Shown in pieces: positions 6,165 through 13,850 of a stretch of 14,706 nt of DNA. This DNA comes from Chloroflexota bacterium. GTDB taxonomy: Bacteria > Chloroflexota > Anaerolineae > Aggregatilineales > Phototrophicaceae. Position 1 is the stretch's first letter; the number at the start of each line of letters is the position of its first letter. A program made the translations under genes and the position numbers. The notes below the pieces were generated by a model. That model was not told where the DNA came from, did no database searches, and worked only from the letters and a program-made list of their open reading frames with translations. The stretch spans positions 1 to 14,706 of the forward strand of contig QGUR01000095.1 of the NCBI GenBank assembly GCA_003242205.1, read 5' to 3'.

Positions 6165-7373
6165 CTATGGCGTGTTGACCCAGTTCACCATGAACTGCGC
6201 CCATTCCGTCTCATCGGTTTCCCAGTCCGCATAAATGGCAACGCCGCGCACGTAACGCGCATTGTCGCCCGCCTCCTGCAACCCGAGCTTGACGCCGTTT
6301 GTAGCCGAGACGATGTTCTCAACCAGCGGGTCGTGTCCCGGCGGTTCCGCTTCGTAGGTAGGTATGCCGATCATGACGTGCGCCCCGGCCCCCGCGCCGG
6401 TATCGAGGGCTGATAGCGCACGGGCATAGGTCGCTGTCTGATAAGCGACCCACTGGCTGTAATCGGGCGCGCTGTCCAGACCGCTGTTATAAGCCATGAC
6501 CGCCAGTTCATCGACGATCAACGCCACGCTCTGCTTGTAACGCTCGTCCCAGACAGTACCCGGCACGATCAGCGGCGGAACCGGAACATCGACGCCCAGC
6601 GGGCTCCAGTCAGGTGGAATGGCGGCGGAAATCGGCGTCTCACTGCCGACAGTCTCGCGAACGCGGCTCAACAGGCTGAGGAAGGTCGTGTCGTTATTCC
6701 AGACAGGCTCGACATTCAGAAAGACGCCATCGAAACCCAGTTCGCCAACCGTGCGCCGGCTGAAATCCGCCACCGCCTGTTGTACGTCTTCGCTGCCCAT
6801 GTCATGGTTGCCGGGGCCGACGGGCAGACTGATCCAGCCGTACAGGACCGACTCGGGATAAAGCTCTTTAAACTGCTCGACAAAATCCTTAACAACAGGT
6901 TCTACTTCGTCGAATTCATTGGTTCCGTCACGCCGGCCGCCCCAGCTCATATCCGGCTTCAACCAGCTTACCCAAGCGTAGACAGTGCCGATACGGTGCT
7001 CGCGCAGACGCTGCACCAGCTCCTCGACCTCGGCAGCCTCATCGAGCGCATAGGTCCATTCGGTGCCGAGCCACAGGCCGTTCGGCGGCGTTTCGGGCGG
7101 TGCGCTGGCCCCCTTGAACTGCCCGAGCACGTAGAGAATGCCGAACACCAGAAGCAGCGCCCCCGCGGCATACAAGAGGTAGCGCGTTTCGGGAACCCGG
7201 ATTTCGGGGAGCTTCAGCGCGCCGGCTGGCACAAGCTGCTGTTTCGCCAACCGGCTGCCCGCCGGTCGCACCATCGCCGCTCGTTCCATGCGCTTACGCC
7301 GGCGTTCGCGCGCCCGGCCACGCCGTACTTCCCGCGACGGCGGTTCGTATGCTGGTGGTGTTTCGTAATCCAC
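6165..7373 (-). CDS. Membrane-anchored GH18-like TIM-barrel protein with a degraded catalytic motif
   Basis: A 402-residue protein. Residues 1-64 are very basic and presumably cytoplasmic (RRGRARERRRKRMER at 17-31). One membrane helix is at about 65-84, and the rest should be outside the membrane. The outer part resembles a glycoside hydrolase family 18 barrel: FDGVFLNVE at 214-222 where GH18 has a DxxDxDxE motif, AVMAYNSG at 291-298 (the MAYD-like strand), MIGIPTY at 334-340, and GVAIYADWE at 377-385. In the catalytic stretch D215 and E222 remain, but the second and third Asp positions are Phe218 and Asn220, so chitinase-type activity is doubtful; sugar binding or a different chemistry is possible. 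The start is GTG at 7373, 6 bp after the second kinase gene, with AGGA inside the end of that gene, indicating translational coupling. It is the last gene of the operon. The family assignment is from motifs only. Confidence 0.7.
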   Translation of the reverse strand: MDYETPPAYEPPSREVRRGRARERRRKRMERAAMVRPAGSRLAKQQLVPAGALKLPEIRVPETRYLLYAAGALLLVFGILYVLGQFKGASAPPETPPNGLWLGTEWTYALDEAAEVEELVQRLREHRIGTVYAWVSWLKPDMSWGGRRDGTNEFDEVEPVVKDFVEQFKELYPESVLYGWISLPVGPGNHDMGSEDVQQAVADFSRRTVGELGFDGVFLNVEPVWNNDTTFLSLLSRVRETVGSETPISAAIPPDWSPLGVDVPVPPLIVPGTVWDERYKQSVALIVDELAVMAYNSGLDSAPDYSQWVAYQTATYARALSALDTGAGAGAHVMIGIPTYEAEPPGHDPLVENIVSATNGVKLGLQEAGDNARYVRGVAIYADWETDETEWAQFMVNWVNTP

Positions 7374-7379
7374 TGCGAT

Positions 7380-7931
7380 TTATCCTGACAGACTCGACAG
7401 GCGGTCAATGATACGCGGTAACAGGATAAGGATGACGATAATGACGAAAACGATCGTGCTGACCAGCGCCGCCGCCGAAGCGACGTCCTTACCGATCTTC
7501 GCCATCGGATGAGGATCGGACGAGGCCAGATTAATCGCCGCTTCAATGGCCGTATTCAGACACTCGGTGATCCAGATGCTGCCCAGCGCCAGCGTGAGAA
7601 AAGCCCAGTAAAAGACCGGGATTTCCAGCCACAGACCAAGGAGGACAACGACGACGGTAACGATTGAGGCGAAGCGGATGCTCTGCTCGCGGGCCAGAAC
7701 GTAGAGCAACCCGGCGACTGCAAATTTCAGACTTTTGAGCCGGCTGGAATTGGTCGTGGGCGTGTGCTTGCCCGCATCAATCTTCATCGTGCCCAAAACG
7801 GACAGATCGAGTTCTTCACCTTCCGGCGTGATTAGCACATCTTTTTCTTCTTCTGCGTCGATTTCTGCGTTGCCGGCCTTTGGTTGTTCCTCAGCAGACA
7901 CAGTCTCCACCCTCTCCCCATTGCCGGGCAC
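7380..7931 (-). CDS. Diacylglycerol/undecaprenol kinase family protein, second copy, with N-terminal extension
   Basis: A 183-residue membrane protein of the DgkA/UdpK family, which phosphorylates diacylglycerol or undecaprenol with ATP at the inner face of the membrane. The kinase core is residues about 64-176 with three membrane helices (about 87-103, 106-135, 150-172). Conserved residues are present: E82 (matching E. coli E28), E123, N126 and E130 in ECLNTAIE, H141, K145, K148 and D149 in HPMAKIGKDV. Gram-positive enzymes with the NTAIE and HP.AK..KD pattern are mostly undecaprenol kinases. The first 60 residues are an acidic extension absent from typical members, but the TMKID motif just before the core is shared with the upstream copy. 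The start is uncertain: GTG at 7931 is 3 nt after the previous stop but has no good ribosome binding site; GTG codons 8 and 11 and the ATG of TMKID are alternatives. Confidence 0.88.
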   Translation of the reverse strand: MPGNGERVETVSAEEQPKAGNAEIDAEEEKDVLITPEGEELDLSVLGTMKIDAGKHTPTTNSSRLKSLKFAVAGLLYVLAREQSIRFASIVTVVVVLLGLWLEIPVFYWAFLTLALGSIWITECLNTAIEAAINLASSDPHPMAKIGKDVASAAALVSTIVFVIIVILILLPRIIDRLSSLSG

Positions 7932-7934
7932 TTG

Positions 7935-8375
7935 TCAGGGGCCGGGCAGCCCCAGACGGAACAACAGCGGCGGCCCAAGCACCAGCACGCCAACGATGAT
8001 CGAAGCGACAACGCCGAGCAGAACAGCGGCGGCAGCGACGTCCTTTCCCACTTTTGCCATGGGATGAAGTTCCGTAGTCGCCAGATTGACCGCTGCCTCG
8101 ACAGCGGCATTGAGAAACTCGGCCATCCATACAATCGTAATCACAATCACCAGCAGCGCCAAACGCACGGCGTCGACTTGCAGCGCCAGCGCCAGCAACA
8201 TCACCATGATACTCGCGACCATCTGGATACGCGTATTTTTTTGCCGGCGCAGCATATACAGCCAGCCCGCCACTGCATATGCGAAGCTAAGACGCCGGTT
8301 GCGGCTCGTCAGCGGGCTATAGTCGTCCGGATCGATTTTCATCGTGCTGGTCAGCAGCTCAATGTAGTCCCTCAT
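7935..8375 (-). CDS. Diacylglycerol/undecaprenol kinase family protein, first copy, with a Glu-to-Gln change
   Basis: A 146-residue three-helix membrane protein of the DgkA/UdpK family, a tandem paralogue of the gene right after it. Conserved E86, N89 and E93 (EFLNAAVE), H104, K108, K111 and D112 (HPMAKVGKDV) are kept. However, the residue corresponding to E. coli E28, a metal and ATP-site glutamate, is Gln45 (codon CAA at 8243-8241), whereas the second copy keeps Glu. Catalysis may therefore be reduced, or the protein may work with its paralogue. The open frame extends upstream to 8591, but that part lies over ybeY in another frame. ATG at 8375 (MRDYIELL) is preferred: it keeps the TMKID motif shared with the paralogue and overlaps the ybeY end by 17 bp, with GGAGG and GGGG 6-12 nt upstream. 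Confidence 0.88.
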   Translation of the reverse strand: MRDYIELLTSTMKIDPDDYSPLTSRNRRLSFAYAVAGWLYMLRRQKNTRIQMVASIMVMLLALALQVDAVRLALLVIVITIVWMAEFLNAAVEAAVNLATTELHPMAKVGKDVAAAAVLLGVVASIIVGVLVLGPPLLFRLGLPGP

Positions 8376-8853
8376 CGCCAGCCCCGCCCTCCAGTGCGGG
8401 CAGATAATCGCGTGGAATGCCAAGCGCATCGAGAATCCGTTCCTGTGTGGCCCACATTTCCCGCCGCGCTTCATCACTGTCGTGGTCATACCCCAACAGG
8501 TGCAGACAGCCATGTACCACCAGCAGCGCAAGGCTATCGTCAAGCCTGTGACCGAGCGCTTCGGCCTGCGCTGAAGCGTAGGGATAGGCAAGGATCAGAT
8601 CGCCCAGATATGGCGGTTCATCAGGCAGAACAATGGGTGGAGCGTCGGAAGGAAACGAAAGGATGTCGGTCGGCGCGTCGACGCCGCGATATTGACGGTT
8701 CAGCGCCGCGACCTGACTATCGTCAGCAATCACCAGTGTCAACGCGCTGTCCTCGCCCGCCGCAGTAAGCCGAAGCGTTGCTTCCGCGGCCTCGCGTAGA
8801 CGAGCCTCATTCACCGGAAAGGCGCGCTCGTTCTGAATTTCAATATGCGCCAT
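8359..8853 (-). CDS. ybeY: YbeY endoribonuclease (16S rRNA 3'-end maturation)
   Basis: A 164-residue single-strand-specific zinc RNase used in 16S rRNA 3' processing and ribosome quality control. The diagnostic zinc motif HGCLHLLGYDH is at residues 114-124, with ligands H114, H118 and H124. The conserved NRQYRGVDAPTDILSFP block is at 52-68 and LGDLILAYPYA at 83-93. Length and order are normal for the family. The ATG at 8853 shares its A with the TGA stop of pgpH (TGATG), so the two genes are translationally coupled; GGAA 8 nt upstream could help. The 3' end overlaps the first kinase gene by 17 bp. The pgpH-ybeY-dgkA order is the same as in Bacillus. Confidence 0.97.
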   Translation of the reverse strand: MAHIEIQNERAFPVNEARLREAAEATLRLTAAGEDSALTLVIADDSQVAALNRQYRGVDAPTDILSFPSDAPPIVLPDEPPYLGDLILAYPYASAQAEALGHRLDDSLALLVVHGCLHLLGYDHDSDEARREMWATQERILDALGIPRDYLPALEGGAGDEGLH

Positions 8854-11273
8854 CAGTCTCTTTCCGCCTTATCTTCCGCAGGCTCTCGCCGGCTGTCTCC
8901 GGCACTGAGCGCTCCATCTTCACCTCCCCCGGTTTCGGCAGACAGACCGGTGCGTCGCAGCGGAGGAACCTCCGGCAAAGGCTCGTCGTCTTCCACGTGC
9001 ACGACCGGCAATTCGGATGTCTGCGAAACCGACACGCCGCCCCCCTCATCGTTCAGCGGCGGTTCCGGATACCGGGCGGCTTCTCCCCGCACCGGCATAT
9101 TGGCATCCAACAGCTCGTCCGCCGCGACTTCCGCCGCGATTTCGGGCTGGCCATCGACCGGCGCGGGTATCGTTGGATAGTCGATACGCGGGTGGAAAAC
9201 CGCCTGCAACATCTCGATGAAAATACTGCGGACCGTGCGAATGTCGTTGGTCGTCATGCCGGAGTCATCAAGCTGGCCATCGCGCATGCGCGCGTCGATG
9301 ATCTGCTGCACGATGTCGGCGATTTCCTGCTTGTTGGTCGGTTTGCGCGCCCGAACCGTGCTCTCGCAGCTATCCGCCAGCATCATAATGGCAGACTCGC
9401 GCGAGCGCGGTTTTGGCCCCGGATAGGTGAACTGATCGATATCAACCGACTCCGGGTCTTCCGCCTGCTCCAGCGCGGCGCGGTAGAAATAGGCAACCAG
9501 CGTCGTGCCATGATGTTCGAGAATAAAATCGCGCACGCGCGCCGGCAGCTTATACTGCCGCCCCAACCGTTCGCCATCGGTCACATGGCTGATGATAATG
9601 TCCGCGCTGCGATATGGGTCGCGCAGCACGTCATGCGGGTTGACGTTGTCAGCCTGATTCTCAATGAAAAAGGCCGGGTTGAGCATTTTGCCGATGTCGT
9701 GATACAGCGCAGCCACGCGGACCAGTTCCGAGTTCGCGCCAATTGCGTTCGCCGCCTGCTCGCTCAGGTTGCCCACCTGCAGCGAATGCTGGTACGTACC
9801 CGGCGCTTCGCGCAGCAGACGCTGCAGCAGCGGCTGGTTTGGCTGGCTCAACTCCATCAGTTTTATGCTCGTCGGCAGGTTAAACAACAGCGTCACGGCG
9901 TACATGCCCGCCAGCGCAACCGCCGCCGCAAACCCGCCGTTGACCGCGCTGTATAGCAGAAGCAGCCCGAGGTTGTCGCCCTCGCCTACATCGAGCATTT
10001 CCAGATTGAACACGGAAACGACGATGATGTTAGAGCACGCAACCACCAGCCCGGAAATGAAGAAATTGTTCAGCCGCTCCTCGCGCCGCAGCGTGAGCGA
10101 GGCAAACAGACCGCCGAGCAGCACCAGAACGCCGATCTCAAGCGATTTGTTGGCCATCAGACCGACAAGCACAGCCAGCGCGATGACGCCGATAATGGCG
10201 ATCTGAGGCCCCTCCAGCGCGACGAACATCAGCGCCAGCGCCGCCGTTGGATAGATATAGATCTGGTCATTGCCGCTGAAGATACGCGCGCCTACGAGGA
10301 TGATCAGCAGCAGCGCTTCCAGCAGAAAGAGCATCGGCAAGTCATCGAACAGGGAAGGCCGGAAGCGCGTGAGATAAAGCGCAACGACCACCAGCACCAG
10401 CAGGCTGGCGAAAAACGCACGCGCGATATCCAGCAAGCGCCGGTCGGCTGTTTGCAGCAGCCCAAGCTGGGCAAGCGCTTCATAATCAACCGGCTCGATA
10501 CGCGCGCCTTCACGCACGACAATCTGGCCGCGTTCAAAGGCGCGGGTTTCCGGCGGCGTGTTGGCAGCGGCAGCCTGCCGTGCCGCTTCGGTCGCAGCCG
10601 GGTTGGGGAAAGTGTTGGGGCGCAGCAGGTCTTCCACGATGGCAACGATCGTTCGCGCCTCGTTCTCGTTGAAGCGTACGCTAACCTGCATCGGCAGTTG
10701 CGAACGCACGACATCCAGATTCGCTTCCCGAATCTCCTGCCGCATGACGCGTTCCAGCACGCTGATAATCTCGGCATCGAGCGCGCGCCAGCTTTCGTCG
10801 GACAGGCTGAGCAGCGTTTCAATCGTGCGCCGGTCGAGCGTCAGCGCAGAAATATGCTCGATGTCTTCAATATGCTGTTCGAGCGTGCCGAACGGATCGC
10901 GCCGGATGTTATCAATGTAATCGAGGATCTGCCGAGCCAGTTGCACCTGCTGGCGCGCGACGTTCGGGTCCGGCGGGTCATAAACCGGCGCGGTGCTGTC
11001 CATGGCTGCCTGCCGCTGGCGTTCCGTTAGCACGGCGCTTTCATACCGCCAGTCGAACGGCGCGCGAATATCCTGCGGCGCGATATCGCCCACCTGAAGC
11101 GAGGCAATGTTGCTGCGCCCGGGGATAATCGCGTCGTAGGCAACCACAAGCGTGCTGACCAGGATAAAGACCAGCCCTGCCAGCGCCAGCAACAAGCCTC
11201 TGATGGCGTTGAAACGGCGCTCACCCGACGGCGTCGGGTTCTGGTCAAGCACTCGACTGACCCAGGTGCTCAT
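8853..11273 (-). CDS. pgpH: PgpH-type cyclic-di-AMP phosphodiesterase (7TMR-HD family)
   Basis: An 806-residue membrane protein that hydrolyses c-di-AMP to pApA through a cytoplasmic HD domain. A first helix (about 25-47) is followed by an extracellular 7TMR-HDED domain (about 55-280), then a seven-helix bundle (about 283-300, 312-330, 338-353, 357-395, 403-422, 435-465). The HD domain runs from about 480 to 700. Its metal ligands are visible: H496 (TYQHSLQV), H525 and D526 (ALYHDIGK), H563 (ISHVTDG), H587/H588 (LEHHGT) and D634 (LADSCES). Residues about 703-806 are an acidic, Pro-rich tail without family resemblance. ATG at 11273 lies 3 bp after the YqeY stop with only a weak Shine-Dalgarno sequence, so coupling is likely. 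c-di-AMP controls osmotic and wall homeostasis, fitting the neighbouring lipid-carrier kinases. No diadenylate cyclase gene is in the window. Confidence 0.96.
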   Translation of the reverse strand: MSTWVSRVLDQNPTPSGERRFNAIRGLLLALAGLVFILVSTLVVAYDAIIPGRSNIASLQVGDIAPQDIRAPFDWRYESAVLTERQRQAAMDSTAPVYDPPDPNVARQQVQLARQILDYIDNIRRDPFGTLEQHIEDIEHISALTLDRRTIETLLSLSDESWRALDAEIISVLERVMRQEIREANLDVVRSQLPMQVSVRFNENEARTIVAIVEDLLRPNTFPNPAATEAARQAAAANTPPETRAFERGQIVVREGARIEPVDYEALAQLGLLQTADRRLLDIARAFFASLLVLVVVALYLTRFRPSLFDDLPMLFLLEALLLIILVGARIFSGNDQIYIYPTAALALMFVALEGPQIAIIGVIALAVLVGLMANKSLEIGVLVLLGGLFASLTLRREERLNNFFISGLVVACSNIIVVSVFNLEMLDVGEGDNLGLLLLYSAVNGGFAAAVALAGMYAVTLLFNLPTSIKLMELSQPNQPLLQRLLREAPGTYQHSLQVGNLSEQAANAIGANSELVRVAALYHDIGKMLNPAFFIENQADNVNPHDVLRDPYRSADIIISHVTDGERLGRQYKLPARVRDFILEHHGTTLVAYFYRAALEQAEDPESVDIDQFTYPGPKPRSRESAIMMLADSCESTVRARKPTNKQEIADIVQQIIDARMRDGQLDDSGMTTNDIRTVRSIFIEMLQAVFHPRIDYPTIPAPVDGQPEIAAEVAADELLDANMPVRGEAARYPEPPLNDEGGGVSVSQTSELPVVHVEDDEPLPEVPPLRRTGLSAETGGGEDGALSAGDSRREPAEDKAERD

Positions 11274-11276
11274 GAT

Positions 11277-11726
11277 TTATGAACTCAGCAACTCACGGAC
11301 GACCTCGTTGACCAGCCGGCCATCGGCGATACCTTTCACTTTAGGCATCAGAATGGCCATAACCTTGCCCATCTCCTTCACGGAGGTCGCGCCGCTCTGA
11401 GCAATGGCTTCACGCGCGAGGTTCTCCACCTCCTGCCGCGAAAGCTGCTGCGGAAGGAAGCGTTCCAGAATTGCCAGCCGTTCGCGTTCGATCTTCGCCA
11501 GATCATCGCGCCCGGCGTTTTCGGCCTCGGCGATAGCCTCGCGCCGTGTCTTCGCCTCGCGCTGCAACACGGCCAGCACTTCTTCAGCGCTCAGGGTCTT
11601 GCGCTGGTCAACCTCGACCTGGCCAATAGCGTTCAGCGCCATACGCAGCACATCCCGCGTTACCGTATCCTGTTCGCGCATAGCCTGCTTCAGCGCGGCA
11701 CTGATCTGCTCTCTTGGGTCCTGCAT
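11277..11726 (-). CDS. yqeY: YqeY/GatB-tail domain protein
   Basis: A 149-residue soluble helical protein of the YqeY family, related to the C-terminal domain of the GatB subunit of tRNA amidotransferases. The typical start (REQISAALKQAMREQDTVTRDVLRM) and the C-terminal GKVMAILMPKVKGIADGRLVN stretch (residues about 119-139; G and K/R positions as in GatB tails) are present, as is the FLPQQLS motif (90-96). Family members are thought to bind tRNA; a precise role is not established. The ATG at 11726 follows the mtaB stop by 17 bp, with AAAGG right after that stop. The mtaB-yqeY order matches that of Bacillus, where rpsU lies between them. Confidence 0.94.
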   Translation of the reverse strand: MQDPREQISAALKQAMREQDTVTRDVLRMALNAIGQVEVDQRKTLSAEEVLAVLQREAKTRREAIAEAENAGRDDLAKIERERLAILERFLPQQLSRQEVENLAREAIAQSGATSVKEMGKVMAILMPKVKGIADGRLVNEVVRELLSS

Positions 11727-11743
11727 TGTGTACGGACGACCTT

Positions 11744-13033
11744 TCAGTCAAGAACGGGAGAAACGTAAACCTGAGCCGCGTCGGGATCGTAGCGCTCCAT
11801 CCACACAGGCGTGATATGGTTCGTGAGAACACGGGGATGCACGCAGCGAACGCGGACGTATGAGTCAGTATACCCGACATTGAGGAAACCGTCTTCGGTC
11901 GCGCCAGCGACGTGCTCCCATAACACCTCAGCCTGCCGGCCGATAAACCGCGCCGCAAAGCGGGCCTCTAACTCCGCAGCCAGTTGGTTCAGCCGCGCGG
12001 CGCGCGCTTTTTTAACCGCTTCCGGCACATGCCCGCGCATACGAGCGGCGGCAGTTCCGGGACGCTTGCTGTAGCGAAAAACGTGCAGCCCGGCGAAGTC
12101 CATTTCGCGGATAAACGCCTCGCTGATGGCAAATTCCTCGTCGGTCTCGCCGGGAAAGCCGGCGATGACGTCCGTCGTAATGCACATATCCGGAACCCGC
12201 GCGCGCGCTTCGTTGACCAGCAGGCGAAATTGCGCCTGAGTAGTGCGCCGCGCCATGCGCCGGAGCGTCGCATCGCAGCCGCTTTGCAACGGCAGATGCA
12301 GATGACGGCACAGCCGCCTGTCCTGCCAGAGATCGAAGAAGGCGGGCGACAAATCCCACGGTTCCAGAGAGGACAAACGCAGACGCGCAATATCCGTATC
12401 GCTCAGAATCGCCCGCACCAGCGCCTCCAGCCCGTTGCGCTCACCACGGTCGTGGCCGTAGGAACCGAGATGTACGCCGGTCAGCACCGCCTCGCGATAC
12501 CCCGCCGCTACCAACATGCGAACTTCTTCAACCACCTCCGCCAGCGGCCGGCTGCGCCCTTCACCACGCGCGATGGTCGTTACGCAGAACGTACAGGCAT
12601 TGTCGCAGCCGTCCTGCACTTTGACGAAGGCGCGCGTACGCCCGGCCCAGCCCGCTGCCGCGTCACGGCTGACCGGCTCTAGGTCAAATACCGGAACGGG
12701 TTCGCCCGACACCAGCGCCACCAGATCGTCCTTTTCGCGGTTTCCGACGACGCGGACGACGCCGGGAAGCGCTGCATTTTCCTGTGGCGCAAGCTGGGCG
12801 TAGCAGCCGGTTACGGTGATTTCGGCTCCGGGATTGGCACGGTTCAGTTGCCGCACCAGTTGGCGACTGCCGCGCGCCGCATCCTGCGTCACGGCGCAGG
12901 TATTGACGACAATCCAGTCGGCAAGCGCCGGATCGTCGACCAGTTCATGTCCCTGCCCCTGAAACTGGCGCGACATCGTCTCGATCTCGCTCTGGTTCAG
13001 GCGGCAGCCCAACATCCGCAAATGCACTCTCAT
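11744..13033 (-). CDS. mtaB: tRNA (t6A37) methylthiotransferase MtaB
   Basis: A radical-SAM methylthiotransferase that turns t6A at position 37 of ANN-decoding tRNAs into ms2t6A. Counting from the ATG at 13033 (429 residues), the N-terminal UPF0004 domain has its three cluster cysteines C10, C46 and C77 (LGCRLNQ, NTCAVT, TGCYAQ), and the radical-SAM cluster C143-x3-C147-x2-C150 is in DGCDNACTFC. The HLPLQSG and DVIAGFPGET motifs and a C-terminal TRAM-like segment (about 365-429) follow. LGCRLNQSE with an early start and the VTGCYAQ form separate it from MiaB and RimO. A GTG at 13042 would add three residues, but MRVHLRMLGCR matches the usual family start. No strong ribosome binding site is seen. 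It follows the lectin-fold gene by 49 bp. Confidence 0.95.
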   Translation of the reverse strand: MRVHLRMLGCRLNQSEIETMSRQFQGQGHELVDDPALADWIVVNTCAVTQDAARGSRQLVRQLNRANPGAEITVTGCYAQLAPQENAALPGVVRVVGNREKDDLVALVSGEPVPVFDLEPVSRDAAAGWAGRTRAFVKVQDGCDNACTFCVTTIARGEGRSRPLAEVVEEVRMLVAAGYREAVLTGVHLGSYGHDRGERNGLEALVRAILSDTDIARLRLSSLEPWDLSPAFFDLWQDRRLCRHLHLPLQSGCDATLRRMARRTTQAQFRLLVNEARARVPDMCITTDVIAGFPGETDEEFAISEAFIREMDFAGLHVFRYSKRPGTAAARMRGHVPEAVKKARAARLNQLAAELEARFAARFIGRQAEVLWEHVAGATEDGFLNVGYTDSYVRVRCVHPRVLTNHITPVWMERYDPDAAQVYVSPVLD

Positions 13034-13082
13034 GACGAACACTTACAACCCGACTTCCATCTCAAATTCAACAGCCTGCCCA

Positions 13083-13820
13083 TCAGGCTTCCGGGCCAAC
13101 GACCACCAGATCATCGAACTCGACGACAACCCCCGGCTCGTCAAATGTCTGGATCACGACGCCAATGCGGCCATCCCGCAGGCTATCGTCGACCAGTGTT
13201 GTACGCATTTCTCCTTCAAAACACCCATCGCTGAAGGTATAGGTGCTCAACGCTCCGGGATCGTTCGGAAGGCACAATTCAACCGGCTCGCCGTTTACGT
13301 AAAACGACAGCGTATTGTCTTTTCTGACGACGCGCAGCTCGTTCGTTTCCCCAATCCCCTGCCGGACAACGTCAGACGGAATCCAGGTGCTTAGCTCGCG
13401 TTCTTCGCCGCCGGCGAAACGCACGACACGATAATAGCCATCGCTGCTGATCAGGAACTGGTCGTTATTATCGCGATCCTGCACATGGAACATGACGCCA
13501 AAACCGTTGTTCAGCGGGCCTTCGACTGCCGTTGCCTTCACACGCAAGTCGAAATCTCCCAGAACCGGCGACGCGACGGTATAAGGCGAAGCAAAGGGCG
13601 CATTGCTGCTCAGCCTGAGCACGCCGTCCTCGACCGCAGCGGCAAGCTGGCCGTCATCATAGAGCGACCATTCATCGAGAAAACCGTCGAACCCCGCCGC
13701 ATACATCACCTCGTCCGGCGCTGCCTCGACAACATAGCGCCAGTCCTCAGTCGCGCGGCTGAGGGCGATCATCCCCACCAGCAGCAGTAACGGGATGATG
13801 ATCAAGAGCAAACGACTCAA
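13083..13820 (-). CDS. Membrane-anchored concanavalin/LamG-like fold protein, function unknown
   Basis: A 245-residue protein with an N-terminal hydrophobic anchor (residues 3-20) and an extracytoplasmic part. The rest has the beta-sandwich pattern of laminin-G/3-keto-disaccharide-hydrolase-like domains: FDGFLDEWSLYDDG (44-57), GDFDLRVKATA (88-98), GFGVMFHVQDRDNNDQFLIS (106-125), NELRVVRKDNTLSFYVNG (160-177), DGRIGVVIQT (216-225) and FDDLVV (235-240). Two cysteines, C183 and C200, could form a disulphide. Such domains bind or cleave sugars; no catalytic residues can be named. The start is TTG at 13820, because GGGAGG (13832-13827) lies 6 nt upstream; a longer reading from TTG at 13844 would begin at the predicted transcription start itself. 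It is the first gene of the mtaB-pgpH-dgk operon, which is unusual for such a protein. Confidence 0.75.
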   Translation of the reverse strand: MSRLLLIIIPLLLLVGMIALSRATEDWRYVVEAAPDEVMYAAGFDGFLDEWSLYDDGQLAAAVEDGVLRLSSNAPFASPYTVASPVLGDFDLRVKATAVEGPLNNGFGVMFHVQDRDNNDQFLISSDGYYRVVRFAGGEERELSTWIPSDVVRQGIGETNELRVVRKDNTLSFYVNGEPVELCLPNDPGALSTYTFSDGCFEGEMRTTLVDDSLRDGRIGVVIQTFDEPGVVVEFDDLVVVGPEA

Positions 13821-13826
13821 CGATTG

Positions 13827-13832
13827 CCTCCC
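13827..13832 (-). promoter_or_regulatory. Strong ribosome binding site that fixes the TTG start of the lectin-fold gene
   Basis: GGGAGG on the minus strand, 6 nt before TTG at 13820. It decides against the upstream TTG at 13844, which has no good site and coincides with the predicted transcription start. Confidence 0.7.
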
Positions 13833-13850
13833 ACCTGAACGCAAATGCCG

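Noticed and set aside
8376..8591. Upstream extension of the first kinase reading frame to 8591
   Set aside because: These 72 codons lie over the ybeY coding frame and show no membrane or kinase features. The ATG at 8375 keeps the motif shared with the paralogue.
8778..9956. A 392-codon plus-strand open frame opposite pgpH and ybeY
   Set aside because: It is an Arg/His-rich antisense shadow of the pgpH C-terminal half, with no recognisable domain.
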